This document shows positions 1 through 12,050 of a DNA stretch of 64,000 bases, piece after piece. Source of the stretch: Podaxis mareebaensis (lineage: Eukaryota > Basidiomycota > Agaricomycetes > Agaricales > Agaricaceae); NCBI GenBank assembly GCA_018524725.1, contig JAEUWP010000449.1, positions 40,298 to 104,297 on the forward strand. The letters are read 5' to 3'. Below the pieces are notes generated by a model, which had not been told where the DNA came from, searched no databases, and was given only the letters and a program-made list of their open reading frames with translations. Made by a program: the position numbers and the translations under genes. Every line of letters begins with the position of its first letter. Positions within the stretch are counted from its first letter, which is position 1.

Positions 1-3000
1 CATATACCTGCTCATCTGTGAACCTCATATTCTGATCATGTGCCATGGCTTGGAGTCGTGCTCTACAGTCATCACAGATCTTGGGTCGGAATTGCTCCCA
101 GAGGTTGAGAGGCTCAGCAGGATGACAGAAAAGGAGGATGACTGCAAATAATCGCCTCAACACATTGCCTGTCTGCATATCTCCAGCCTCAGTCAAACAT
201 TGAATCCACTCTCTATCATCCTCTAAGATTCCTCTAGCCAAGCATGCCTCTTTGAATGTATTATATAGCTGGCCCTGATAGGTGCGCAAGTCTTCAAAAC
301 ATGTGGCACCTGGAACAACTGTCAGGAGAAGCCTGAGGTAGAATCGCTCTCCCTGAACTGGAGAGGCAAAGTACATCCTCCCAATTGCTACTCCCTTTTT
401 CCTATGGTTCCAGGTCTTGGTTGTGTTATTATAAGTCCAAGTTTGGGGAAAGTCTTGGTAGAGGATATGGCGTGCATCTTCATTATTTTTGTTAGCCTCA
501 AACCAAGCAATGAGTGCTGTTTTTTTTATGTTTCTCCTAGCAAGGACCTCTGCTGCTGTCTGGTCTGGGTTGAAATAGACAGTGTGCTGGTTGGGGAGGT
601 GGACAGGAAGACGATAGACAGTAGGATAGGCACCATGTCTGGAGAATTCAAATATATGGCTGCAAGCCTCTACAGGGGATACATAGCGAGCATCAAGATA
701 CTCTTTGATCTCATCCCTGTTTTGATCTCCTACTGCTGCCAATGTGAGGGTTGTCTTGTCATGACCCTTGAAGATGTACTTGTGAATATATTTGACAGAG
801 GAAATGGTGACACAAATCTCAATATTAATATGGCAGCGGTACTTTGCACTGAGGAACTTGCAGTGAGGAACAACCCATTGGTTGTCATAGGTAAATCCAG
901 CTCTCTCAAATGTCCGGTTATTGTTTGGCCTAGTATACTTGGGATAACCATCCTCTCCAAAAAGTGTATCCTCTCTAAACTCCTTGGGAAAATGCTTGCT
1001 ACACTTGTTATTGATCATACAGGGAGCATTGGGATAGCCAGGACCACATGGACCATGCAACATCATAGAAGTAACAACTTCTGAGAGAATGGGCTCAGTC
1101 TGTGGATCAGGAAGTTGGGCAGAGACTATGTGATCAACATGGTTGGCATCTCTGATCTTGTCAGCTGACTTGAGAAATACCAAAAGATGCATGTGAGGAA
1201 GGCCACGTTTCTGATACTCAATTGTATGAACCATGGCTGAGATGTCCCCAAATAGTCCACCCATGATATCCTTGATGAGAGCATTCTTCTTGTGCTCAAA
1301 GACTCTAGCAACAATATCTGGTTGATCTGTGGCTGTCTGTCCAAGAAGAAGGTTTTCAGTGATTTCATCCCATCTAGGATTTGCAGTCATGGTGAGGAAG
1401 AGATCAGGGACTCGGTTGGCTCTACAGATAGCCATAGCATCCTGGAAGAGTTGGTTCATGAAACGCTCACTTCCAAGATGTGAGGAAGGTAGGATGACAC
1501 GCCAACCATGTTCCTGGAGTCTGATATTGCCATCTTGGTCACCAATAAGAACATCCTGAAGACCTTGATAGACCTCAGCTCGAAGCTCTTTCTGATTATT
1601 TCGGATCCAGGTGAGCTTGCTCTGTTCAGTGGAGGCCCAAGCATCAACAACATATTGTTGGAACAGCTTGCCACCATAGAACAATGGAGGGTGGGGAGGA
1701 GGTCGGATATGAAAATGATAGGCATAGTAGCATGTTTGGGAAACCCAGGGTGATCGCATCTTTCCATCAAGGCTAGGATATGCAGGCATTTTAGGGTGCC
1801 AGCCATTTTCACCATGAGGAAAGAGGAGGACATAGTGGAGGCAGGAATAAGAAATACTGAGATGGCTAATCCTCTGAAGTCCACCACCTCGTAGACGTAG
1901 AATGATGTCCCGATGCTCAGACACTTCATCAGCTCCAGCAGTTGGGATAATAACAGACACTTCCTCAGCAGATGGAGCATTGTATCTCCTCTGGTCTGTG
2001 ACAGGATTAACATGTAGCTGAGCAGAGATATTGTGTTGCTCATGCTCAGGCTTTCCCCTCATGGTGTCATGGGCCTGCTTATAAGCAGCAATGTAAGGAT
2101 GAGTATGGTGAAGCATATCTTGGAGTTCATTCAGGACAACATGGTCAAGATCAGCATTGTCATTATTGTCATTTCGCTGTCTATTGTTCTCTTGTCTGTA
2201 GTTGAGCTGGTTGGCAGAGTCAAAGAAGTAGATCTGAGCATAGACAGGGTTCTGTCCAGGAGGAGGGATGAGGGCACCGGAGAGGTGGCAGAGTTCACCA
2301 CTGATTTTGAAGCAGTAGGGACCTGATGTCCGAGTGACAGACCGGTCAATCTTGACTCCAATTGATGTAAAAGCAAAAGTGGCATTGTAACGTTGAATGT
2401 GGTTTTTGAAGCCAGCAGCCTGAGGACTATCTCCAGCCATGAAGCCCTTGAGTACAGGACTATCATCTAAAGGATGATAAGGGAGTAGCCTGATCTGGTT
2501 TTGCAGGCAGCAAACACCAAACTGAATATTATGTCGTCTTGATTTTGACAGCTTTTCACAGTCAAAGTGAAGGGCTTGGCAACACTGACATATAATACTC
2601 ATAGGGCCCAGACTGTGTTTTTGAACAGTACCATCAATATAGGGCTGACATCCTTGTGGAATACGTTGGGGTCGAGGAGGAGGAGGAGGGAGAACATCAT
2701 TATTATTGGCTTCATTCATATTGATAGCTTCATCATCAGCTTGCTGGTTGTCATCTGGAGCTGGAGGTGGGGACTGAGCTCTAAACTGTTCAAGATTGGC
2801 CAAGGCCTGTAGTGCCAAGTTGTCATCATCCTCTAAAAATATATAGTTAATTTAATATTCCAAATAACAACCTAAATACATACCTGGAGGTCCTTGATTG
2901 TTATCATTTCCTCTTAGTTCACCTTCATGTTCATTTCTCCACTCATTCAATGCTCCCAAAAAATGTTCCTGTCTTCTCTGTTGAGCCAACCTTTGTTCTT

Positions 3001-3773
3001 CTTCTCTCATTCTCTCTCTTCTCCTTAACTCTTGTTCTTGGTATTCTTGATGAGCTAACACTTGCTGCTCTCTTTCTCTATGCTCCTGATATGCCAGTCT
3101 CTCTCTCTCCATCCTTTGTCTGATTTCTTCTGCTTCTTCCTCTCTCTGTCTCTGTTCTCTTTCCTGCCTTTCTCTAAGCTCAGCAAGAGCTGTATCTAAA
3201 TCTAGTACTGGAGGAGGTGCTACTGGTTCACCTTGTCTCCTATATCTACGGATAGGAGGGGGGGCAGGAGGAATATTTCTGAGAAGAGGATTAACTGAAG
3301 GAGCCCTAGAGGGTCCAGCTAGTATATAGTCAGGAATCTGAACTGGAGGAGGAAGATTCAGTGCAGCCTGAATATTCCTCTGGTGAAGTGGAGGAGGGAG
3401 TGCATTGGGACTACCCAATTGCATAGGAGGGGGGAGTACATTGGGATTGCCCAATTGTACAGGAGGAGGGAGTGCATTGGAGATACCCAATTGCATAGGA
3501 AGTGGGAGTGCATTGGAGATACCCAGTTGCACAGGAAGTGGGAGAGGGAGAGCTGAAGGAGTAGGTGTGGGTGAAGATGGCTGCTCAGGAAGTGGTGGTG
3601 GTGGTCTACTATGGTCCCACTGCCCTCCTCTTCCAGTAGGCTGAGCAGGGCTCTGTGTTTGCTGTTGATCAGGAGTGGTGGGGTTGTTGGTGGTAGTGGA
3701 AGGTTGCTGAGGATTCCTGAACACAATTCATTAGTTTTACAGCAATTATTGGCAAAGAACTCATTACTCACAT
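1..3773 (-). CDS. Helitron Rep/helicase protein, N-terminal part (runs off left edge)
   Basis: Rolling-circle transposase of a Helitron. Proposed exons on the minus strand are 3773-3772, 3716-2884 and 2832 to beyond position 1. The second exon encodes a Pro/Gln-rich and then Arg/Glu-rich coiled segment. The third is open to the window edge and carries the Helitron-like N domain. It has a cysteine motif (CQCC...FDCEKLS) near 2580-2530, the HUH relaxase motif RGLPHMHLLVF near 1205-1170, and the tyrosine motif KYIHKYIFKGHDK near 800-755. The helicase domain must lie left of the window. The intron 2883-2833 (51 bp) joins frames exactly. The start is inferred: no ATG precedes the frame, but splicing out 3771-3717 (GTGAGT...TTCAG) joins AT to G and makes an ATG. 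Upstream coding exons cannot be excluded. No internal stops were seen, so the copy may be recent. Confidence 0.85.
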
Positions 3774-4080
3774 CTTTTCAAAAGTTTAGAATGCTCAGAA
3801 ATGTAATATATGGTGTCAAGAGATATGTAGGATGTCAGAAAAAAAATTCTGAGGCAGTAGGCACGGAGGGACAATGGTGGTAAGAAGAAAAGATTGTTGA
3901 CTCACAATGCTGTGTTAGTGCAGTGAGGTCAAGTGCATTGTGATGCGAAATCAATGATAACTGATGCGAGATCAACGAATCAATGATGACTGATGTGAAA
4001 CCCAATAAGTGGGAACTTTTTCAAATTTGTCAGCATTAGTCAAAATTCTTCCCACTGACGAAGCAGGATCACTCTCACGC
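1..4080 (-). mobile_element. Helitron (partial; 5' terminus not resolved)
   Basis: The Rep-coding region on the minus strand implies a Helitron whose 5' end lies at higher coordinates than 3773 and whose 3' end is outside the window. Helitrons make no target duplication and have only a short 5'-TC and a 3' hairpin-CTRR, so the terminus cannot be fixed by eye. The right bound given here is only a guess, just past a cluster of short degenerate repeats (3945-4005). Confidence 0.6.
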
Positions 4081-4969
4081 CCGTTGTCGCATTCTTTATA
4101 GAAGATATGGTTTATTGTGGTCGCCAGCTTCAACTAGGTATCTCGTCAGCCTTGCCTGTTATTATCGGCATCGCAAGGAATTTTGACCGTTTCTATGCAG
4201 CTGATCACAATTCCCATCACCGTACATCACGGCAGAAATGACGCTGCTGTGCTGGCGTTTGAACGCTTAGACAGTGTCCTTCACGACGATCCGAGGAGTA
4301 CTCAACTAGGTAGTTAATCACTATTGATGGGTGATTCATAAAATGCTGTTTCCCAGATGCTTCATGATGAAGCAAGAAGCCCAGAATCCAACCCTGTCCG
4401 CTATTTTCCGCCCGACCAACGACTCTGGTCTGCGTGTCTTCATTCCACGAATATAAATACACATGGCGCACAGGGCCTTCCATCAATTAGCTCAACACTG
4501 CAATTGCTGCAAAGACCCGGCTTAATAGCATTTTCTATCTGAAACGACCCGACACTTTCCATTGAGATCAAGAGCTTCCACTTTTGTCGTGCATTTAGAT
4601 CACACCTTGATTTTACAGCATCTTCCCGTCTCATAACCTCGTTTCGCCTTCTCAAGCAATGACTCACGACGTGACCTTGGGACACACTCAAGTTACGGTA
4701 CCCGCCTACTGCCCCGGCAGGATATTAGCAACATTACAGCCCCACGTTTTCATTGTCGTGCATCGACCTTTCCCTCCCCCCTAAATGCAAAGTACGCTTC
4801 CATTCCCTCATACCTCGTGCTTCGACTCATATATGCTTGCACCCACAGTCCGCAACAGCTTGTGCTTGGACACGCAAGATTTGAAATCCGAATCTTTCTG
4901 CGTGTTCGAGAGCTACAACAAAACCCCGGGCAAATTCCCTCTATCTTTCATCGTCCATGATTCCCGACT
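3774..4969. other. Intergenic, about 1.2 kb, short degenerate repeats
   Basis: No gene recognised. Around 3945-4005 the words GATGCGAAATCAATGAT, GATGCGAGATCAACGAAT and CAATGATGACTGATGTGA form a degenerate direct repeat of about 25-30 bp. This may be the terminal part of the Helitron or its promoter. The rest holds only short shadow frames. Confidence 0.4.
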
Positions 4970-5662
4970 ATGAATCCTACCCCCGAGCAGCTGATGATTG
5001 GCAAGAGATTGCGAGACCTCTCCGCATCTTGGATACGCTCTCTTCGAGACACACTTCAAATGTTTGCGACAATCCCACGGACGCATCCCAACTATCCCTT
5101 TCCTTCCGATTTCCCGTTCTCAAATGCACCCCTACGAGAGAAGATTCACTGGATAGAGGAAGTGGGGGGACGAGCGATGCCTTACGGGTTCATTGTGCAC
5201 TTTGAATATCATCTTGATACCACTAATGACTGGTCCCCTGCCATTTGGATTGTACGATCCGGCGGTACGTTTCCATCTGAACTTTGCATCACATCACTTA
5301 TTGACTTTGATTGGACGTCAGCGATGTCCATTTTGGGCAGGGTGGAAATTGATTACCACATTTTAAACGACAGCGACTCTCCTCTGACCATCAATGCCGA
5401 CCTTGTACTGGAAATGATGCTACAGTCTCTACTACGCGAACAACCTCTGCGACTGTCTAGCAGGGTTATCTCGAACAGTCATCCTGCCGTGTATCCTGGC
5501 CTTCCTGGAAACATAGAAATATTCGAACTTCGAACATTCAGCGGCACGTTGGTGGTAGAAGCAGCAAGGAGGATGGTAACGATCCGGAGGTGTTCCATCT
5601 GTCATCGTTTCCTTCCTCCTGCTGGACCGAGTGTTTGCATTACTCATTTGTTGACAACGTAG
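4970..5662 (+). CDS. Hypothetical orphan protein (230 aa, or 211 aa if spliced)
   Basis: Open frame starting MNPTPEQLMIGKRL; I recognise no family. The product has no obvious signal peptide or membrane helix. It ends with a cysteine cluster CSICHRFLPPAGPSVC (about residues 207-222) that resembles a zinc-binding knuckle. A canonical intron lies inside the frame: GTACGT at 5265 to GACGTCAG at 5321, 57 bp. It is a multiple of three, so both retained and spliced forms keep the frame. Splicing would join ..RSG to AMSILGRVEI. A competing ATG 13 bp upstream (4957) opens an 82-codon frame in another phase. It stands alone between the Helitron and the phytase-like gene. Small lineage-specific genes of this kind are common in basidiomycetes, but a chance ORF cannot be excluded. 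Confidence 0.45.
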   Translation: MNPTPEQLMIGKRLRDLSASWIRSLRDTLQMFATIPRTHPNYPFPSDFPFSNAPLREKIHWIEEVGGRAMPYGFIVHFEYHLDTTNDWSPAIWIVRSGGTFPSELCITSLIDFDWTSAMSILGRVEIDYHILNDSDSPLTINADLVLEMMLQSLLREQPLRLSSRVISNSHPAVYPGLPGNIEIFELRTFSGTLVVEAARRMVTIRRCSICHRFLPPAGPSVCITHLLTT

Positions 5663-6165
5663 AGGCTCACCATTTTCATCAATTTGTCATTCCACGCATC
5701 CCTTCACTGTATTTATTATTGGCGCTGTTTCACTCTCGATGTAGCATTTAGAGCACTCTATCAACCGGTTATGTTCTCTTATTACTATATTTAGCTACTG
5801 TGGGGAAGTAGCTGGAAGCACAAACGCAGAACTGACGCAACTGGAGTTGATGAAACTTCCAGCATAAGTCGATTCATAGGAGTTTTTTACGGCCTATGTC
5901 ACTCGCCATCTTTCGCCTAGCCTCCAGTGGCAATCCTCCTTCAACATGGAATGTGGACATCTCTTCAGGAGAATGCAAGGGCTACAAATAACACGTTCAC
6001 TAAGGAGGAAAGCGAAACGCCTTTCCGAGAGATCTGCCACGCGGTGTGTTCCTGACTCGCGCATGTGTCTATCTTTAGTGCGCACGTTCCTCAACCTCCA
6101 TGCGAGGCATCGTCCAAAAAACCTACAAATACCGAGCATCTGTCACATGAGGATGTTGAAGGACA
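5663..6165. other. Intergenic, presumed promoter of the phytase-like gene
   Basis: No gene recognised on either strand. Frames here are short and lack splice-consistent extensions. Confidence 0.5.
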
Positions 6166-8016
6166 ATGAGGTTCTTGAAGACTTTCTGTGCCTTCCTTGC
6201 TCTTCTCGAGGCCCAGCTCGTCTCAGTGAAGGGCAAGGGGGGCGACCACTCCTCCCCGGTCGCGACAGAAGTTAACCGTGTTATTCTGGACGGTGCGACA
6301 TATATCAATAAGGTGAGAATGAACAGCACTCCTCATCACTTTCGCCGACTCATCAGTCGTTGTTCGGGGTCATAGGGTTTGGTCGCTTTCGGACTTATTC
6401 CCTCCGATTTCAAAGAGTCCACTGGTGATACCTTGGGTGGAATCGGAAGTGCAATTGCCCTGAAGCCTAGATCATGGAAGGTGGAAAAGGATGGCGAGTT
6501 CAGCGGAACATTGTTCGCGCATCCAGATAGAGGGTTCAACGTGTAAGTGGTCTCATGGTGTGATTGGCTTGCACCTTCGCGGGACCAGGATATCGATCAC
6601 TGATGACCTGCTTATCGAAGTGATACAACAATCAATTACCAGTCACGTCGTCACGAGATCGATTTCAAGTTGAAACCTTACTATGGTTCCGGGAACCTCG
6701 ATTTTAAACAAGCACAGAGAACTCTCGAGCTTACATATAAAAATACTGTGCTCGAGTTCGATGTGAAGCGGAAGCAGACGAGTGGACTGGACCCGCAGGG
6801 CGCTCGTCTACCCTCCCACAAGGATCCTTCCTTTCCTGGGCCCCTGCCAATCGTCTCAAACTCCGACGACCGGCTGGTTCTTGATGTAGAAGGACTCATT
6901 GCTAATCCGGATGGCTCGTAAGTCTTTGTCCTTGTGAACTATTCCCCTGATCGGTGACCGATACCTATCGGGCATGATACAGGTTCTGGATCAGCGACGA
7001 GTATGGACCAGGCATCTATCGTTTCTCCTCCAAAGGAGAACTCGAATTAGCAATTCCCCTTCCGGACGCCCTATTACCTAGAGACGCTTTGGGAAATCTC
7101 AACTACACTTCGGTCGTCGATCCCGCTGCTGGCAGGACTCCTAATCAAGGTGGATAGTAAGAACCTTTTAATTCCCGCCTGCAGATTCTGACAAGACGCA
7201 GGTTTCGAGAATTTAACAATTGATCCTAGAACCGGAAGGCTGTACGCCATGTTACAATCTGCTGCCATTCAGGATGGTGGAGCAGACAAGACTACGTCCC
7301 GCTATACCCGCCTTTTTGCCTTTGATGTTAAGGGTAAAAAGTCAAGCCTCGTTGGCGAATGGGTCGTTCCGTTACCCCAGAGCTCAAAGAACAACACGCG
7401 GGCTTGCAGTGAGATTATTTTTGTTGGGAAAGATACATTCTTGGCCCTCTCTCGGGACGGCGACGGACGTGGTGGAGATGAAATAGACTCGTCGTACAAG
7501 CATGCAGACCTTTTCTCAATCCGTAGAGCAACGGATATTCACGCCACCAAGTTTGATAATCACCTTAACCCGATTGCTGTTAACGGTGTCCTCGACCCGT
7601 CAATCGAGCCGGCGGAATACATATCCTTCATTGATTACCTTGATCCCGCACAACTTGCCCGCTTTGGACTTCACAATGGTATGACACTCCGCTTTGATAG
7701 GGTGCAAACTCTGACCAAGTGATTAGGCGCCCCGGATGATCATACCCTAATCAGCGCAAAGTGGGAGTCATTTGCTCTGGCACCTGTTGGTGATCCGAAG
7801 TTCCCAGATGATTACTTCCTTTTCACACTTGTAAGCTCTGAGCTCCTACAAAGCGTAATCAAAGACTCACCTCGTCGTCAGTCCGATAACGACTTCCTTA
7901 GCACTCATGGGGTTTCCCTTGGACAACCTTTCGACGCTGGTCTTGATAATGATAATCAATTCCTGGTCTTTCGTGTAACGTTACCTGGTGCTCCATATGG
8001 CCAAGGGTACCACTAA
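6166..8016 (+). CDS. Secreted phytase-like-domain (esterase-like) protein
   Basis: Seven exons: 6166-6312, 6376-6542, 6621-6917, 6983-7149, 7202-7678, 7727-7830 and 7882-8016. They sum to 1,494 nt (497 aa) with continuous phase. The N-terminus MRFLKTFCAFLALLEAQL is a clear signal peptide, so the protein should be secreted or cell-wall associated. The body matches the family usually annotated as esterase-like activity of phytase (phytase-like domain). It has the DRGFN motif near residue 100, the FWISDEYGPGIYRFS segment, and GFENLTIDP followed by LYAMLQSA. A beta-propeller-like fold is known for this family; the substrate is not settled. The CDS ends APYGQGYH-stop. All introns are 49-78 bp and GT-AG. 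The gene looks intact. Confidence 0.88.
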
Positions 8017-8464
8017 TTTTACTTCTCTGTTATTCCTTGAGACTCCGATTGACGGCCAGTCCTTGGACAAGGGACGACTCTACTGCCTGATTATGATAGA
8101 CATCCAATTCATCCGCTCGCGTTTCTTCATCAACGGCTTTAAGCCCAGCCGCTTTTTCCTTTCAGTTCCTCGACAAATGTGGATGCACCCATTCTACATT
8201 ATGACATTCTATGTCCTTTCCATCGCTCAACGATGCCAGACTCAAGGGAATAGTAGGTGTTAATCCCACGTTCCACCCTATCGTATCCCTGGACTGAGTT
8301 GAGGACACCTTGGCATTTTGATGGAACTGATTAACATCTCTTTGGTCTGAACCAGAGCCCCCATCTGCCCTCATTTTATACACTATCGTCCCTAGACGTG
8401 TCGTCAGCAATATAACCGCTCCCAGTTTTCAGGAGGGTGAGTCCGCGCCACTTCCCCATCAGAT
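8017..8464. other. Intergenic between phytase-like and membrane-protein genes
   Basis: About 450 bp with only short shadow frames; no gene, RNA or repeat recognised. It should contain the first gene's 3' UTR and the next gene's promoter. Confidence 0.45.
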
Positions 8465-9518
8465 ATGTTGGCTTATGCTTCTCTCCGCTACGCCCTCGTG
8501 GGATGTCTCCTTCGTGCAACCATCGTTTCCGCACGCGTTGGTATTAAGATACCCATTATCATCAATGCGACCACTGTTCACACCGTCGCCTTTTCATTCC
8601 TCATTATCTTCTCTATTTTGACTGGCTTCCTATTTCTCGCGGCCTTAGCGAGAGTTTTCGGGGCGAAGGATGAGCTTCCACCGGACGTCTCGTCAATCAA
8701 GTACGACACAGGACGTCTGTTTGACTGGCTTTCGTTTTTTTCCATTGCGTTGTGGTGGGCTCAACTCATCATTTACACGATATATGTGCGGGACGTGTAT
8801 ATGCAGAAACCCAGGAGAGATTTCCCAGATTCAGCGTACATCGCACGCTATGTGCTCGAAGAATTCACGGACGTGTTCATTGCCGCAGGGACGTTGCAAC
8901 TTGTTCACTATCGTCGGGAAACCCACGCCTCCGTCATGGTACCATTTTCCCCGCTCAAAAAGACTTTCGACGTAGGCCTCTTGATTGCCCAACTTGGCGT
9001 CATTGGCTATACGACGGCATTCCTCGCGTTCTCTGTGGCGGATCCAAGATCCAACAGCAAGTATCTCAACTGGTTGACGTCGTATTATGTGTACACAGCT
9101 GTATACGTTATAGTGGCTGTCAACATTATGGTCACCATGTCACTTTTCAAGAAGATCTTGAAGACTAATTACATAGTGGATGAGGTGAGGAAAGGTCAAA
9201 AGTTTTTTAGGTTTAAATCCTGACGCGTCGCCTCTCCAGCCTCGCAAACATGCTTCGATCATCTCCGGATCCCTCTTCGTTCACGCACTCTTCAAGATCG
9301 TCGTCGCCATCCTCTATTCGCAGTACAACAATGCCAAGATCGACTACGACGTGCTTCGGGTATTCGAAGTCATCATTTTCGCCCTCACATACTTCTTCGC
9401 GATGATTGGGCTGATTATTGCCGGTAGTAAAAGCAAGGAGGATGAAAAGAAGCTGAAGGCGATAAAGGCAATGGAGAAGCAAGGGGAGCAGGAAAAAATT
9501 GTACATGACCACAAATAG
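8465..9518 (+). CDS. Multi-pass membrane protein of unknown function (332 aa)
   Basis: Two exons, 8465-9184 and 9240-9518. The intron (GTGAGG...CTCCAG, 55 bp) joins ..YIVDE to PRKHASIISG in phase 0. The product has about seven hydrophobic segments. One begins near residue 36 (VHTVAFSFLIIFSILTGFLF), followed by FFSIALWWAQLIIYTIYV, further helices in the middle, and two in the second exon (GSLFVHALFKIVVAILY and VFEVIIFALTYFFAMIGLII). The C-terminus is a charged Lys/Glu tail (about 30 residues) facing one side of the membrane. The topology resembles fungal 7-TM integral membrane proteins, but I recognise no named family motif, so receptor or transporter function is not claimed. No frame damage is seen. 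Confidence 0.75.
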
Positions 9519-10446
9519 GTCCCAGCTTTTTTTTGATATGTTGTGCTGTAATGAAATGTAAGTCACGATTCGACCTGTTTTGAAAGCCACAGCAGCCTCG
9601 ATCGTGGTCGTACAGGGCTATCAAGAGACTAGGTCCCCAAGCTTCCCTGGCCCAGTCAAATAAGCAGTGTAATTTATAGTTATAACATTCTTTTCACATC
9701 TTGTAGACCAGGAAACGTCTCAAGGAAGACCATATCCAACGCAGGTAAGGGATCGTGACCATAGTTCGGAAGCCACCTCACTCCTCCACGAAATCGAGGG
9801 ATCTGCAGACGATTCGCTCTTAGATGTCGAGATCATCTGATAAGCGGGGTAGTATTCTGGCGCAGGCAGTGAACGGACTTGGTACGTCGGACGGTATATT
9901 ACACGTTGAATGGAACATCGTCTTAAAGTATCCGTGGTACTTTATCTGAGCTCGAAGGCACTTATGCGACATATTGTGCAGACCTCTCTTGATGAGGATA
10001 AAGTGGAACACCCAGCACTTGGAGATTCTGGTTGGTCATTGCTAGATTAAGCGGTTATTAGATTATCATTCTTGTATAATGCGCATTTATCAACACTTGC
10101 GCTGTTGCATTCTACACTTGGCGAATTTGTTTGGCGATTTTCAACATTTTTTTTACCAGTTTTGGAGGCCGGATCTGCCGAAAGTCGGATAATTTCGCAA
10201 AACCAGACCCATGCCGCATGCAAAAACGGACACTGCCGACAATTTCTGGAAGGACAAAAATAGCGTAAAAGGAAGAAATCGGGATGTACTTAGCAGGGTG
10301 TAGCAGTGATGTAGCCTCTCATAAGTAGTACATACGCAATTTGTGGAGCGCGAGGAGTGGGATCTATGATCTAACATAAGAGTTGTGTGGGATTGCCCCA
10401 TGGGTATTTCATCCCGCCTGCACCTAACCCCTTCGTATCCCCTGTT
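9519..10446. other. Intergenic, about 930 bp
   Basis: No supported gene. The open frames here run antisense to the 3' end of the preceding gene or lack splice support. It presumably contains the promoter of the AEC transporter. Confidence 0.45.
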
Positions 10447-11750
10447 ATGCCGTCTGCGGTCCTTGCATCGTTTATAGGGGCCCTTCAAGCGTCCGTCTCC
10501 GTGCTGATTACGCTCAGTTATGGGTTGATCGCTGCCCGCCTCGGTATGGTGCACGAGGTTACGGCGCGAGATATATCATCTCTGTGTCGGAACGTATTCC
10601 TCCCCGCTCTCCTGATTACCGACATTGGTAGTCAGCTCAGCATCCACAGCGTTCCAAATTATGTGCCAATCCTTGTCTGGGCGATCATATACAGTATGGC
10701 TTCCATAGTATTAGGCAAGATCATTGTCAAGCTATTCGGATTACCGAACTGGACAGTTATCGCCATCACGTTCAATAACACGACGTCATTACCGTTACTC
10801 TTGACAAGGAGTCTGTTGGAAACCGGGATTTTGACTGGGATCGCTGGAGGGAACGTGGAAGAGGCAGTAGCACGAGCGAGGAGTTATTTCTTGATCAACA
10901 GCATGGTCTCGAAGGTTCTAACCTTCGCTGTCGGTCCGAGATTACTCGATCCAGGGATTCGGGCACGCAAGCACACGGGGGAGTCAAATGGCGAGGAGGA
11001 ACAGAGTAGTGGGCCGGACGAGCGGACATCATTACTCCCCAAACCGATCGCTGCACGCATGGACAACATAAGAAGCTCAGCCGTCACTACCTTTCGCGAT
11101 ATTCCTAAGCCGATTCAGACGCCGCTGGCGCATATTGGGTCCTTTTTCAACCCAACGACGTGGGGAGGTATCATCGCCGCCATTATTGGCCTGGTTCCTG
11201 GCCTCCATCGTGCTGCATTTGCACGGAGCGATCAAGGAGGTTTCTTGAATGCATGGATCATGTCCAGTCTTCGCAACGTCGGTGGCCTCTTTAGTGCAAT
11301 ACAAATGTGAGCCGATAAGCCTTGTTCCAGAGACGGCCCTGACCTAGAGGTTGGAATAGGTTTATCGTAGGATCCAAGCTATCCGATTCATTTGACGTAC
11401 CGCCCCATGAGCCCTCCCCACAACCACCTACGGGCGCGGTGATCACCGTCATCACGATTCGCTTCGTCTTCTGGGGTGCTATCAGCATACCTGTGGTATA
11501 CTTCTTTGCATCGAGAACCAATCTGTTAGGTGATGATCCCTTTTTGTGGTGGAGTATGATGCTTATGCCAATCGGCCCGCCGGGTATGATTTTGAGCACC
11601 TTACTGGAGGTGTCCAATGCAGAACGGGGAACAAAGATGATGGTAGCAAGGATGTTGGCGTATGCTTATGTAGTGACTCCTGTCATGGCGCTTGCAGTTG
11701 TGGGTGCTTTGCGAGCGACTGAAGCTGCCCAGCGGTTGCGTCAGAGCTGA
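10447..11750 (+). CDS. Auxin efflux carrier (AEC/PIN-type) family transporter, copy 1
   Basis: Two exons, 10447-11306 and 11360-11750 (1,251 nt, 416 aa). The start ATG at 10447 (MPSAVLASFIGALQASVS) is the first ATG in frame and aligns with the start of the second copy at 36217. The N-terminal half has AEC hallmarks: VSVLITLSYGLIAARLG, the FLPALLI helix, and FNNTTSLPLLL near residue 120. A hydrophilic loop (about residues 185-230) precedes the C-terminal helices beginning TTWGGIIAAIIGLVPGL. The intron splits a Met codon in AIQ-M-FIVGS at the same place as in copy 2. The family exports small organic anions across plasma or ER membranes; the fungal substrate is unknown. Five N-terminal and about four C-terminal helices are visible. 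Confidence 0.88.
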
Positions 11751-12050
11751 ACCCTTTGTGTTTTTCCGGGGAATATTATTGTGGCAATTCGCGGTCGTAT
11801 GAATAGTTTCCCAGTTTCCAGACCGTTGAATCTGCTTGTCCGCATCCACGCATATCTCCGTCTGTCCTTGTAACTCCGGCGTTTATTTTTGGCCAGCGTC
11901 TTTGTAGGTTCCCACGTTGAAGACGCCATCGGCGCGCAATCCATGTAATCGTGCGCTTGATAGATTGGGTTGCCGATATGGGCTCAGACGACTACCAGAC
12001 CACCTCTTTCTTCATGTACTACTGCTGAGGGAAAGGAATCTTGAACGCCC

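Noticed and set aside
1456..2466. Minus-strand frames of 195 and 111 codons inside the Helitron region
   Set aside because: They are in a different phase from the Rep reading frame that carries the HUH and tyrosine motifs and is open throughout.
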